DNA from: Aphrophora alni
Lineage: Eukaryota > Arthropoda > Insecta > Hemiptera > Aphrophoridae
Direction of reading: 5' to 3'
Length of the DNA: 64,000 bases
Assembly: GCA_963513935.1 (NCBI GenBank)
Contig: OY740776.1
Coordinates: 6,432,224 to 6,496,223 of the forward strand
A program made the position numbers and the translations under genes. Below the pieces are notes generated by a model. It saw only the letters and a program-made list of their open reading frames with translations, was not told where the DNA came from and ran no database searches. Each line of letters opens with the position of its first letter. Within the stretch, counting starts at the first letter, position 1. Below are positions 1-12,003 of this stretch, piece after piece.

Positions 1-1120
1 GCCTGATGGAAGGTTTTAACTAGTTTTTATCTGTTTAACAAATTATTTATTTTACGTTTAGTCCTGTGTTGATGTTTACACTTCCTAAACTATGCTTAAT
101 TAAATTTTTAACTTGATTCAACATTGGGAAATTAGAAAAATCGCCTAAAGAAAAATGCATCACTCTTCAATTTTTCGAAACTTTGCGTGCCTATAACTCC
201 TAAACGAGTGAATTTATCAAAAAATTACAAAGAATAAAAAAGTCTTGCAATGTTTTATAAAACCAGAATACACCATAAAAATATAGGTTTTTCGGAATTT
301 TAAAGCTGGCGCCATATTGGTTGCCATTTTTCTAAGTTTGCTGTACCATGAAAAACAAATGAAAGTTTTCCTACAGATTAATAGTTTCTGGATACCAAAG
401 ATAAAATGATTTTCCTGTATAGACAGTCGTACAAAACACCTCATACTTTTTTTATTATTTTTTTTTTAATAAATATATTTTGTAACTTTTTTCGATCGTC
501 TTGTACCGTAAAAGAAGAAGAAAGCAACCAATATGTGGCTATTTATTTGAGTTCATTTTTATTTGTGCAAGTTAGAAAGTTTGTGCAATACTTTACAAGA
601 ACCTTTTACGACCTGTACTTCCAAAAGTACAATTAAAAAAAAAATATGAAAGTTCAAGCCGATCTCATATTACACCTAAAACCGCGAAGTAATACGAACG
701 GAATTGATTGGTCTCGTTGCATCTTCATTTGATTGCTTCTCATGGACCACGAGTGCAAGCTTCGAGGACCGGTATTTTGGCCAGTAAAAACAAGTACTAG
801 AAGTTTGCCTTTTTGTTTTATTATCGAGGTGAATGGTCGGGTAACACATTCTGTCTGCTTGGAGACCAGCCGAACCTTTCTCTAACTAGTCAAGTTTTGT
901 CAACGGTTTGGGTTTCTGCGAAAAGACGTTTGACATTTTATCACGGGGTCCTTTTACTGAACAATTAGCGAAGAGAACGATTCAAATAAATTATAAGTTA
1001 CGTTTTTAAAAGATTGAAAAATATCTGTCGGATTTGAAAAAAAATATTGATAAATTGTGGTTTTAAATTTAACAATTAAATTAGCGTAAAAGAGAGATTT
1101 TAATTTTCTCAAACGGTTTA
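1..1120. other. A+T-rich stretch, no gene recognised
   Basis: Open frames here are short, A+T-driven and show no family motif. The segment from about 660 to 960 is less A+T-rich than its surroundings but has no recognisable domain or repeat partner elsewhere in the window. Confidence 0.5.
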
Positions 1121-1545
1121 AAAATAATAAATCAAATAAAAAAAGTTCTTAACATATCGCGTTTTTGAAACGGACTAAAAAGTATAAAATTATTTTTCAT
1201 GACCCTTCTACAATTTTGATTGTCAGTGGCTATGTATATATTTGGAGAGAAAAACGTGGGGCGCAGGCAATCTATGATAGTTAAGGAGGAGTAAATAAAT
1301 TAAATTACAGTGAATCTCATTTCCGATTCGCTGAAATTAGCTGTGAATTCATCCGGATTGTCTACTTGTATTATTTACTGGCTGCGCCCCACGTTTTTCT
1401 CTCCAAGTATTCCAAATATATACATAGCCACTAACAATCTTCCCTCAAAATTGTAGAAGATTCATGAAAAATTATTTTATACTTTTTAGTCCGTTTAAAA
1501 AACGTGGTATGTTAAAAACTTTTTTCAAATTTGATTTATTATTTT
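1121..1545. repeat. Imperfect inverted repeat (foldback / MITE-like)
   Basis: The left arm (1121-1266) is an imperfect reverse complement of the right arm (1382-1545), separated by a loop of about 115 bp. The inner arm ends are the best match: ACGTGGGGCGCAG at the left and CTGCGCCCCACGT at the right, followed outwards by shared tracts such as GGACTAAAAAGTATAAAAT. The arms differ by small indels (the right arm has an extra AGTATTCCA). No transposase frame lies inside, so this fits a non-autonomous foldback element or an old inverted duplication. Confidence 0.75.
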
Positions 1546-2066
1546 CTGTTTTTTAGTCTTATGCCCGGGTGAAAGATTTCAATCGGTTTTGTATATATTG
1601 ATGAGACTCTGACAGGAACATAATATAGGAAATTCCCAATGCATTTCACATCCTGTTTAGCTTCAAATGTCTGAAATTCAAAATATTACCTCTTATTACC
1701 TATAATAGTTCTATTAGTCTTGTAACTCAGAACATCAAACTAAAGAAGTAAACAAAATGTATTTAATTTTTTTCATGTACATGAATTAAAACAATACAAT
1801 GTCAAATCCTTCTCCATTACAAATTGTATGTATCATAAACTTATGGTGGTGAAGGTCGTATTTGACACATTCTTCCCATCTCCGTCATGGCATCTTCATT
1901 GCAAGGTATTTTGCCAGTGAGTTTTGAGCAATCGAGCTCATTTTTTTTTTTATTTGATTTATTATTATACTATTCAGTTCGGTTTATTTGATTTATAATC
2001 CTATAACTCTCACAAGCCATGAAAAAATTTCCTCTTCTACTTCAATATTCCGGTTACCATTTAAAA
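1546..2066. other. Unassigned A+T-rich sequence
   Basis: No open frame with recognisable protein motifs and no strong repeat structure seen; short homopolymer T tracts lie around 1938-1952. Confidence 0.5.
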
Positions 2067-2137
2067 GCGATAACGCGGTAAAGCGGTAACGCGGTAAAGC
2101 GGTAACGCGGTAAAGCGGTAAAGCGGTAAAGCGGTTA
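2067..2137. repeat. 8-bp minisatellite (GCGGTAAA/GCGGTAAC)
   Basis: About nine tandem units alternate GCGGTAAC and GCGGTAAA. The local G+C content is far above the flanks. A precursor-like CGGTTACC lies just upstream at 2051. Confidence 0.9.
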
Positions 2138-2157
2138 AAAAAAATTTATATTTCATT

Positions 2158-2210
2158 GGCCAATTTTTATTTGTTTAAATAACTATTGTTTAAGCAAATA
2201 AAAATTGGCC
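2158..2210. repeat. Near-perfect 22-bp hairpin
   Basis: Arms 2158-2179 and 2189-2210 are reverse complements with one mismatch, beginning GGCCAATTTTTATTTG and ending CAAATAAAAATTGGCC, around a 9-bp loop. It directly follows the GCGGTAAA minisatellite. It could be a tiny foldback element or the end of a larger one. Confidence 0.85.
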
Positions 2211-2731
2211 AACAAGAAACCAACTGAGTATTGTATTGTCATTCAATTCTGATCTATGTTCTAAATTTCAGGTCTCTAGCTTATCGGGAAGTTAGTTTAA
2301 ACTCGATTGCAAAATTCCACACGGACAGACAGACAGATATGACGGAAACCGAACTAATAAAATCGTGGTAAAAAATGGCAAAAAACTTTTGGGCAGAAAT
2401 ATCAATTATAAGGTCTAATCAGTACAAAAATTGAGGGTAGGTAAAACCAAAGACCCTTATCAAGGCCGTGTTGGTTGAGACTTAACACGGGTGTCTGTAA
2501 ATCGCAACCAGTCTACACAGACAAGACGATAAATCCTATATATTTCAAACTTTACATTTATATTCTTTGTATTGTCCCGCATATAGAAAAAATATAGTGG
2601 TAACAAAAAATGACTTAGTGTAGTTTATAAACCATCTATTTAGATTTTTTTTTTTTTAGTGTGGAGAATTAAATAAAACTAGAAGTTATTCTGATTAGGA
2701 ATATGTATTTTTGCTATAAAATTAGGAATAT
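2211..2731. other. Unassigned; contains a GACA microsatellite motif
   Basis: No gene recognised. A short GACAGACAGACAGA tract (about 2324-2337) in the context CACACGG...TATGACGG resembles degenerate dispersed repeats common in arthropod genomes, but no second copy was seen in this window. Confidence 0.45.
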
Positions 2732-3293
2732 GATTAAAATTTGCTAAAATCTATATTTTATTCTCCAAATAAAATTTATCGATACTCCCCCCCCCCCAAA
2801 TAGTTTCCAGTGATATTGTAAGAAAACAACAAAACTCTACTTTGTAACTGCTATAAATAACTATTAACACAGAATTGGATCGGTTTTGTTTACATTTAGG
2901 TGAAATGTGAAGATTAATGGACTAAACCAGGGCGGCAGATTACAAGTAAATGAAAATGAAGGTGTAGGAATAATTGGGGGGGGGGAAAGATCTTAGCATC
3001 AGTTTATGGCGCATAGAAGGCTTTATTTATATATAAATATTTTGAAAAATACAAAACATTTTCATTAAAATTTGCTAAAATCTATGTATTTAATTCCCGA
3101 AATAAAATTTTCGATACTCCCCCCCAAAAAAAGTTTCCAGTGATATTGTAAGAAAACAACAAAAATCTTTGTAGCTGCTATAAATACAAGTAAATGAAAA
3201 TGAAGCTGTAGGAATAATTGGGGAAAAATAGATCTTAGGACCAGTTTATGGGGCATATAAGGCTTTATTTATATATAAATATTTTTGAAAAAT
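2732..3293. repeat. Local direct duplication with internal deletion
   Basis: Copy 1 (2732-3051) and copy 2 (3064-3293) share the order AAAATTTGCTAAAATCTAT, a C-run, GTTTCCAGTGATATTGTA, an AAGTAAATGAAAATGAAG block and GGCTTTATTTATATATAAAT. Copy 2 lacks about 90 bp present in the middle of copy 1 (roughly 2865-2945). C-run and G-run lengths differ between the copies. No coding sequence is evident. Confidence 0.85.
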
Positions 3294-3717
3294 ATATTAG
3301 AGAAAATACAACAATTTTAAAGTACGGACCCTTCAATACAAACTCATCTCCACATAGGAGAAACTACATTCTATTTTATTACATAGCCTATAGGGAACAT
3401 TATGTGATGGGCCCAAAAGTCGATTTATAATTGCTTTTATTGTCAATTCACATTTGTCGTATGTGATTTTACTACTTGCTTATGAAATGTAAATGTAATG
3501 AACGCTGATTTGTTTAGAAACATCTAAAGTGTTATTTTAAAAAATACAATTTTTTAACTGTCAATTTTTCCTAATTATATTTATACATGAAAAAGAGGCA
3601 AAACTCTGCTTTAAGCTTAAGTACTGTAGTTGAATTATATTTGTAACGATTTTCTGTTTGTTATGAATTATAGATTCGATTTTTCTTCATAATATGCCGT
3701 TGGTAGTGAGAGTTTAA
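3294..3717. other. Unassigned A+T-rich sequence
   Basis: No recognisable gene, RNA or repeat partner. Confidence 0.45.
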
Positions 3718-4187
3718 CCAAGAGCAATGACTACATAAATACTATAAGACACGACATGGCCATGTTAAATATTCTACGCTTATTCTTGAGTTGACCAATA
3801 CTCGCTAGGTCGCTCTGCTAGAGAATCTGAAGTTGATGTGACTGGCGCTAGGTGGCTCTACGGTCAAACAATGTTTCAGGCGGGTAAGAGAAAACGCACT
3901 GATGCCACATATGGGACCAGAGATGCGAGGGAAGCTCGAGAATCGCTTATCTCAGCGCACGAACTGACAACACTGACTATGCTGACGGAAGTAAGTGAGA
4001 CGGTTTGTGAGAGAGAGGTCAACAGTTGTACAGTCTCAACCAAGTGGGATGCGTACAATCAAGCACCTGCTGCTAGCGCTTTCTGATAACTGTGTGTCAA
4101 ACTTGTGACGAACAGCACCCGTAAAGCGTAGACTATTTCCCTATCCTATGTCGTGTCTTATAGTATTTATGTAGTCATTGCCAAGAG
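3718..4187. mobile_element. Non-autonomous DNA transposon with 33-bp perfect TIRs and 7-bp TSD
   Basis: Positions 3725-3757 and 4148-4180 are exact reverse complements over 33 bp, beginning CAATGACTACATAAATAC. The element is flanked on both sides by CCAAGAG (3718-3724 and 4181-4187), read as a 7-bp target-site duplication. The interior is more G+C-rich than the flanks and contains only short open frames with no transposase motif. Termini starting CA with a TSD of about 8 bp are typical of hAT-like elements and some P-like elements use 7-8 bp; the superfamily is therefore unresolved. Confidence 0.88.
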
Positions 4188-4573
4188 CCAAGGATCGTTT
4201 GGGCGTATTTACCCCTTCATTTCATACTCGCCTCCACTCCTCGCCTCCATCAAATAATTTTGACTTTTTTTCACCTTCCCTTTCCCTTATCTCTAAAAAT
4301 TCAACACCAACCCTGGATCGTCTTACCAATAAATATGTCCCAAATTTGAAAACTCTCCCCTATGCTACAACCTTCAAAATTTCCTCCCCCAAAATTTGTT
4401 CAAAAATTCCCAAAATTTCACTACTCCAAATTTTGATAATTTAGTAAAAGTTTCTAAATTCAGCTAACCCATTTTACAAAAATACCCCTCCCTAAATTAA
4501 GTTGAAGGAGAAATACTACTAAAACACGCTTCTTGACTTCCACTACTACTTACACATGTCTAAACACAAATTA
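4188..4573. other. C-rich low-complexity stretch
   Basis: The + strand is unusually poor in G, with runs such as CCCAAAATTT. The 88-codon open frame here looks like a product of composition rather than a gene. Confidence 0.4.
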
Positions 4574-4740
4574 AGGACCCTCAGGTTCACTACAGAGAGT
4601 ATGAACGTGGACATCCTGAGGGACCCTAGCTGGATCTACACTTTCATCCTTCCCATCAGGTCTCTCTAGAGCAACTCCTGTTTTCATAAGACCCAGACGC
4701 TGTGAGATTTTTCGAGAGCTAGGAGAATAATTTTATGATG
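4574..4740 (+). mobile_element. Family A (SINE-like) copy 1, diverged
   Basis: It shares with ten other loci the order CTAGCTGGATCTACAC, a CATCAGGTCTCTCT block, CAACTCCTGTTTT and GAGAGCTAGG. It is truncated after the GAGAGCTAGGAG block compared with the copy at 13891. The A-box-like CTAGCTGG is retained; the B-box-like segment is deleted. Confidence 0.75.
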
Positions 4741-5814
4741 ATTTTTAAAATTTTACTTTAATAACCCACTTTTAACTTTAAAAGAAGAAATATGATTAAA
4801 TTGGTTGCTAGGCATTATAAAAAGACAGTCCTATTTTGACCCTATGGTATTCCGGACCCCTAAGTCATGAAACTGTAATGGAACAAATATTGGTCAAAAT
4901 ATGGAAAAAATACCCACAAACCAAATTTGATTAAAATCGATCCACCCGTTTAGAGCACTGCAAATACGTCAGACAGAAGTCATTCCAAAAACGGTTTTCT
5001 TAAACTTAGATACCCTCAATCTCGAAATTCAACTTCGATTTTTAACCCTAATAATCGGGTAGAGTAAAATTGAAGTGTTTCTTCCCATATTGGCATCATT
5101 ACCTTTCCCCCTCTTGTTAATAATACAGTTGAATGTTGTAGATATTGTACACTCTGGTCTTATTAACAAAAGGCCCAATTTCTTTTATTCCTAACAAGAC
5201 GATTTCCCCCCAATAATTCAGTCACGCTTTGGATTCCATCAATTTCATTTTATCTTCCTTAATCTCTCTTCTCTAGAATACCTAACGACGCTGTTCTAAT
5301 TATCAAAATAATACTAATTAAGAATTGAAAACGAGATCTAGTTTGCAATTTGATCTAAAGTGCAGTTTTAATAATTTGGCAAACCTGAATAAACAAGTCG
5401 GAATTGATAATTTGCGATCAGCTGTCTCGGCAGATGTTTGGGCAGTCCGCCAGTGCCACGCCGATGGGGTTGTCGTGATCATGAAGTTATAAATTTAAAA
5501 AAATGCACGTCCAATCAAGTAACCATGGCGACAGGTAATGATACATTTAACACTTCAATGAACCGCACCTGTCTGCAAGGTAACGTAACTGGATTGTGTG
5601 TCCGAGTGGTCAGGGTTTTAATTTTGATTGGACGAAATGGTCGTTGAAGTTTAGGGTAAATCTGATGATAACTAGGAGTTAGAAACGTACCTTAAGAGAA
5701 GTTAAAAAAGAGAAACTTATGGTGAAGAAAATCTATTCTTGGTTTAGAATTATTTGATAATGATACATTGTCCATATTATTATTATGGTTTTATTCGGAC
5801 AATTCCTACAAGTT
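4741..5814. other. Unassigned; no gene recognised
   Basis: The text around 4880-4990 (AAATTTGATTAAAATCGATC followed by CCCGTTTAGAGCA) resembles degenerate dispersed sequence also seen near 39900. The 69-codon frame near 5438 has no family motif. Confidence 0.4.
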
Positions 5815-5880
5815 GTGTTTGTAAAAACTAATACACGACATTTCGAGAGTGTGAATCAACTCTCGTTATCAAGTGACAAA
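5815..5880 (-). repeat. Dispersed stem-loop motif (CGAGAGT...ACTCTCG), copy 1
   Basis: On the minus strand the stem CGAGAGT / ACTCTCG encloses a small loop and is followed by AAATGTCGTG. The same block occurs at 11659-11730, where it reads GAAACGTCGTG. Stem, GAAA-like segment and GTC resemble the layout of a hammerhead ribozyme, but the expected CUGANGA is replaced by TTGATAA. In both places a TACAGGGTG element begins about 75-180 bp downstream. Confidence 0.6.
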
Positions 5881-5954
5881 TCTAGAGCACAAAGAGAAAA
5901 ACACCAGCAATAGTTTTAGTAGCTTCGAGCAATGTTGGAAACAAAAACTATATC

Positions 5955-6637
5955 TACAGGGTGATTCAAAAAGTTATACCGACGTTTTTTGAGCTCATTC
6001 TACGCCAAAAGACAGAAAAAACTACATATAAACATATATCCTAAAACGCTTTGGCAGCTAGTAACGGCTAGCGAAAGATTTCCCCCTAATTTCTAATCAT
6101 GTGGTAAAATTCAGTCTTCCTGAAATCACTGCAACACAGATTTGTTGGTTTTATATGAAATTTGACCTGAAAAACTGTAAAAAGTAGTTTTCAGAAATGT
6201 TTCTCCAGTAGTTTATGAGAAAACTGGGGGAAAACACAAATAATTGGGGTCGAAAAATATACGTTTAAAAAAAGTTTATTATGAAATAACTTTGTTAAAT
6301 GACTGATAAAAGGGTGAAAGTTGTAGAGAATTTAACTCTGAACAAATTGGTATAAGGTGAGGTAAAAAATAATCAAATACAAATGGAAAATAATCATTTT
6401 AAACAAAAATATCAAAGTGTACTGAAAAATGACAAAAATTGTAATGAAACTAAAAATCTATTAGGTGATATTTAAGTGTAGTAAATTAACTCATCAAATG
6501 TTATAATAATTTTTTTTAAATATGTCCTTCTACTTCAATAGATTTGTCTGCACGCTTGTGGATCGCACAAGTTGCTCTTTTAATCTACAACGGTTCAAAA
6601 AATATAACGCTGTATGATACTTTTCGGACACCCTGTA
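5955..6637. mobile_element. TACAGGGTG...CACCCTGTA element
   Basis: The left terminus TACAGGGTGATTCAAAAAGT is matched by an inverted right terminus ending ACACCCTGTA (6628-6637), giving a 683-bp unit without a recognisable transposase. The left 150 bp is repeated at 11839-12003. The right end, read on the minus strand, resembles the start of the element at 15939 (AAAAAGTATCA-type text). The termini suggest a non-autonomous TIR element, possibly flanked by TA; family assignment is not possible by eye. Confidence 0.65.
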
Positions 6638-6725
6638 TATCAATAAAAAAAACTACTAAACTGACAGTTTTGGTGACGAATAATTTTTGGGTTGGTTTTG
6701 GAGTTTAGTGAACGAGAAAGGTTAC

Positions 6726-6772
6726 GTTAGGTTAGGTTAGGTTAGGTTAGGTTAGGTTAGGTTAGGTTAGGG
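6726..6772 (+). repeat. Interstitial TTAGG telomere-type array
   Basis: About nine perfect GTTAG (= TTAGG) units in tandem. They sit between two related copies of a TTTTGGTTTAGTGA(A/G)CGAGAAAG sequence (6690-6720 and 6815-6838). Confidence 0.95.
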
Positions 6773-7476
6773 TAATAATAATAATAAATAATTTTTTGGT
6801 TGGTATTTATTGGTTTTGGATTTTAGTGAGCGAGAAAGTGCATTTTTTTTTAAAACTACTGGTTCACAATTTATCGAAGGGAGCAGAACTTTTGGAACGT
6901 CCTGTATATAAGAAAATAAAACGTCCTTTATGAGGTGGGTGCAACTTACGTTTACATCGGTGAAGAACTGATATGTGAAAACACTTGACCGAATATTCGG
7001 CTAATGGAAACAAGTGATAATAGACAAAATAATTGCTCAAACTCCCAGGACACTGCGACCAGACTGGTTTTGGCAAGAAATGCAGTTTTGTCAAAATTGA
7101 CGGCTGTCCTTGAAATCACAGACGTTCAAGAATTTGATAGTTTGGAAAGCAAACAGTCTGTGCATACGTTCGTGTTTATTCCAATAGGGACGGGGAAAAA
7201 ACAACTTTAAATTATGCACTTATGCGATTTAAACTTGAGTTAATGAGTTTTAAATTAGTCCTTGAATTCAAAATGCCGTTTTTACGATGACATTTTGTCT
7301 GCAGTTTAAGATATTTCCAATGTTTAAATGTTTTGAAAAAAATTTCAGGGTGCTAAAAAAAAACCCCGATTTTATCTAAATTACAGACAAATTTTGATTT
7401 ATTTCAGACATACAGTCATTACCAAAAACAAAGCGAGGAGCACCATTATATTACTACCAAACCCTATCATATCTAG

Positions 7477-7478
<2 letters not shown>
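6773..7478. other. Unassigned; contains another CCTGTATA element end
   Basis: A right-type terminus, GGAACGTCCTGTATATAAG, lies near 6893-6911, suggesting a second partial CAGGGTG-type element. The 68-codon frame around 7004-7210 has no recognised family. Confidence 0.4.
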
Positions 7479-8480
<1,002 letters not shown>

Positions 8481-8607
8481 ATCATATTTTCTAATTAGGT
8501 AAGGATTCGAAATTACATTGACAATAATTTCGCTGTAAGGTTGGTACTATTACATAACACAATTGAAATCTGTAGATTTTTATCTAATGTAGTCTGTTAT
8601 AATTTTA

Positions 8608-8766
8608 TTAACACGTTGGGTGCTCGCGCCGACTTTAGTCGGCGTCGCTAGCGCTGCTATGAGGCGCGCGCCGACAAAAGTCGGCGTCAGACCAACTGAA
8701 ATGATTTGACATAAAATTTTAGCCATAGGTGATGGTATATACTTATTTTTCAGCAGTGAACGTAAT
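8608..8766 (+). mobile_element. TTAA-flanked MITE with paired GCCGAC hairpins, copy 1
   Basis: It begins TTAACACGTTGGGTGCTCG and ends CAGTGAACGT. Inside are two perfect hairpins, GCCGACTTTAGTCGGC and GCCGACAAAAGTCGGC. Three other copies occur at 22607-22765, 23723-23886 and 45279-45444. TTAA at the boundary is the target of piggyBac-type elements, so a piggyBac-mobilised MITE is the likeliest reading. The right-hand TTAA is degraded here. Confidence 0.88.
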
Positions 8767-9021
8767 TTTTTTTTTTATTTTAATAGTGTTCAATATGAGC
8801 ACACAAATGCCTATTAAATTTCGTGTTCCTGTTTTAATTTTTGCGTACACGTTGTAATTTTTTCTAAATGACTACACTATAGTCCCTTGTACCAAATTTC
8901 TATATTATTTTTCGTGGTTGCTGTTGTACTTAGGACGATGATTAGTTTTTCTAAAATCAGTTTTTCGGTTTTGTGAGGACGTGACACGTCAAGGTCAATC
9001 AAAATAGGAAGTCGACATTTT

Positions 9022-10196
9022 TGTGATAACCAAACTTACCCTGTTTCGTATATTGGATAGGTAACAACTATTGAATGGTCAATTTATTATAAAATTATCT
9101 ACATCATTCACCTAACCTAACCTAACCTAACCTAACCTAACCAAACTTACACTGTTTCGTATATTGGATAGGTAACAACTATTGAATGGTCAATTTATTA
9201 TAAAATTTATCTACATCATTCACCTAACCTAACCTAACCTAACCTAACCTAACCAAACTTACACTGTTTCGTATATTGTATAGGTAACAACTATTGAATG
9301 GTCAATTTATTATAAAATTTATCTCCATCATTCACCTAACCTAACCTAACCTAACCTAACCTAACCAAACTTACCCTGTTTCGTATATTGGATAGGTAAC
9401 AACTATTGAATGGTCAATTTATTATAAAATTTATCTACATCATTCACCTAACCTAACCTAACCTAACCTAACCTAACCAAACTTACACTGTTTCGTATAT
9501 TGTATAGGTAACAACTATTGAATGGTCAATTTATTATAAAATTTATCTACATCATTCACCTAACCTAACCTAACCTAACCTAACCTAACCAAACTTACCC
9601 TGTTTCGTATATTGGATAGGTAACAACTATTTAATGGTCAATTTATTATAAAATTTATCTCCATCATTCACCTAACCTAACCTAACCTAACCTAACCAAA
9701 CTTACCCTGTTTCGTATATTGTATAGGTAACAACTATTGAATGGTCAATTTATTATAAAATTTATCTACATCATTCACCTAACCTAACCTAACCTACCCA
9801 AACTTACCCTGTTTCGTATATTAGATAGGTAACAACTATTAAATGGTCAATTTATTAAAAATTTATCTACATCATTCACCTAACCTAACCTAACCAAACT
9901 TATCCTGTTTCGTATATTGTATAGGTAACAATTATTGAATGGTCAATTTATTATAAAATTTATCTACATCATTCACCTAACCTAACCAAACTTAAACTGT
10001 TTCGTATATTGGATAGGTAAAAACTATTGAATGGTCAATTTATTATAAAATTTATCTACATTATTCACCTAACCTAACCTAACCTAACCTAACCTAACCT
10101 AACCTAACCTAACCAGACTTATCCTGTTTCGTATATTGGATAGGTAAAACCTATTTATTATAGTATTAATTATACAATTTATTTACATTATTCACG
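9022..10196. repeat. Composite satellite: about 80-bp spacer + (CCTAA)n
   Basis: About ten tandem units share CTGTTTCGTATATTGGATAG, ACAACTATTGAATGGTCAAT and TTATCTACATCATTCA, each followed by a tract of CCTAA pentamers. Distances between successive CTGTTTCG motifs from 9051 are 101, 112, 112, 112, 112, 107, 102, 96 and 92 bp. Most unit-length change is therefore gain or loss of whole pentamers, with a steady decline rightwards. Confidence 0.95.
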
Positions 10197-10668
10197 TTTA
10201 AAAACCTGCTAATCCCTGACTTTACAAAAATTCACTAGCTAAAAACTATTGAATGGTCAATTTATTATAAAATTTATCTACATCATTCAGCTAACCTAAC
10301 CTAACCTAATCCCTGACTTTACAAAAATTCACTAGCTAAAAAACTATTGAATGGTCAATTTATTATAAAATTTATCTACATCATTCAGCTAACCTAACCT
10401 AACCCTAATTCAAGACTTTACAAAAATTCACTAGCTAAAAATTATTGAATGGTCAATTTATTATAAAATTTATCTACATCTTTCACCTAACCTAACCTAA
10501 CCAAACTTACCCTGACTTTACAAAAATTCACTAGCTAAAAATTATTGAATGGTCAATTTATTATAAAATTTATCTACATCATTCACCTAACCTAACCTAA
10601 CCTAACCTAACCTAACCTAACCTAATCTAATCTAACCTAACCTTATCCCAGACTTTACAAAAATTCGC
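10197..10668. repeat. Variant of the spacer-(CCTAA)n satellite
   Basis: The left half of the unit (CTGTTTCGTATATTGG) is replaced by CCCTGACTTTACAAAAATTC, while the right half (TATTGAATGGTCAATTTATT) and the CCTAA tract remain. About four units. A chimaeric spacer implies recombination between two unit types. Confidence 0.9.
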
Positions 10669-11658
10669 GTCCCATCGTATCAGCGTATTTATATGCCCTG
10701 TGTTGTTTATTCCTTAATGAGCTGTCGGAATCCTCACGGAGTAGACAGTTGCCCTCTGCCCAAATGTTTGACCTCTGAATGACGAATTACGGGAGCAATA
10801 ATTATTATCAATTAGGGCACAGAATACAGAAGCAATGTGAAGGTCGAAAGGTCACTGACCTTGATAATGATTTGAGACGATGTTTATTATTGGATTGATT
10901 TGAGTTACTTTTTATATTATTCAATAAATAATACATTCTAACAGATTTAGAGAGAGTATTGTGGTGTGACAATTAAATTACATCCGATTAAATGGTGATA
11001 TACTTAAAGATTTCTTAAAAAAAAATTTTCGCAAAAATAAATAAGGTCTTTTCAGTACCAACTTAACTCATATTGGAAATTAACTGAAAAAAATCAGTAA
11101 TGAATTAGATATGACTTTTTTCTTCTCACGTGTTGGCAACATAGTGATGTTATTTTTGGGTAATAAATTTACATTTTTTTGTTACTGCGTTTTTTGTAAT
11201 GAATACCTTATTACCATATTTCTCGTATCAAAGTTCGTACACCTGAAGCCCCCCCTCCCCCCATATAATGTTAGAAAGGTCACGGTGCGTGACTCCCCCG
11301 CCTGTCTTATATAAGTTATTAGTTTTCTTATAAATGATAAAAAGCGTGTTTGATGCAAATATTAAACAGCCTATTTAGCCAAAGCACTAGCGGACAGGAA
11401 ATTCTAATTTTTAAGGGAATTTATTGCAACTTATAATATACTAATGCGCCTATTACAAAGCTTGCAAAATGCACGGAAATTAATTAAATTTAATCTCGGG
11501 ATAAACAAATATTTATTTTCAGATACACAGTGCGTATTTTAATTTAAAAGTAGATGGGCGCCATCATGGCACTTACCCAATCCATTGTAGAATTTTGAAG
11601 TCAAAGACTTCAAAACGGTAAAACTTAACACATTAAAAAAAAAGGTTCATTCGAACAA
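10669..11658. other. Unassigned sequence
   Basis: No gene or repeat partner recognised. The part from 10669 to 10860 is less A+T-rich than its surroundings and appears single copy. Confidence 0.4.
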
Positions 11659-11730
11659 TTTGTGTATATAAAAACTAACGCACGACGTTTCGAGAGTATA
11701 AATCAACTCTCGTTATTAAGTGTTAAACTA
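11659..11730 (-). repeat. Dispersed stem-loop motif (CGAGAGT...ACTCTCG), copy 2
   Basis: Minus-strand stem CGAGAGT / ACTCTCG is followed by GAAACGTCGTGCG. Compared with the copy at 5815 it has an intact GAAAC-GTC segment, but the upstream core reads TTAATAA. Confidence 0.6.
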
Positions 11731-11838
11731 AAACATAAAAAACATCAAATAGTAGCATAAGACCTGAGGAATCGAAATGAATGTGAAGAGGTAAAACTAC
11801 TCAGGTCTAGTTTTAGGCTTGAGTTATTTTTTAAGTTC

Positions 11839-12003
11839 TACAGGGTGATTCACGAAGTTTTAGGGGCGCTTTTGAGCTCATTCTACAGGACAAAAGAAAG
11901 AAAAACTTCATATAAACTAATTTCCTAAAACGCTTTGATAGCTAGTTATGGCTAACGAAAGATTTCGTCCCGATTTCTTATCCTCAGGTAAAATTCAGTT
12001 TTG
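11839..12003 (+). mobile_element. CAGGGTG element, left part only
   Basis: It begins TACAGGGTGATTCACGAAGT and parallels 5955-6115 through TTTTGAGCTCATTCTAC, CCTAAAACGCTTTG and GCTAACGAAAGATTTC to AAAATTCAGT. The homology stops at a TG/TA-rich low-complexity region and no right terminus is seen. Confidence 0.7.

Noticed and set aside
217..636. Short frames on both strands at the left edge
   Set aside because: Overlapping frames of about 75 codons in A+T-rich DNA with no motif.
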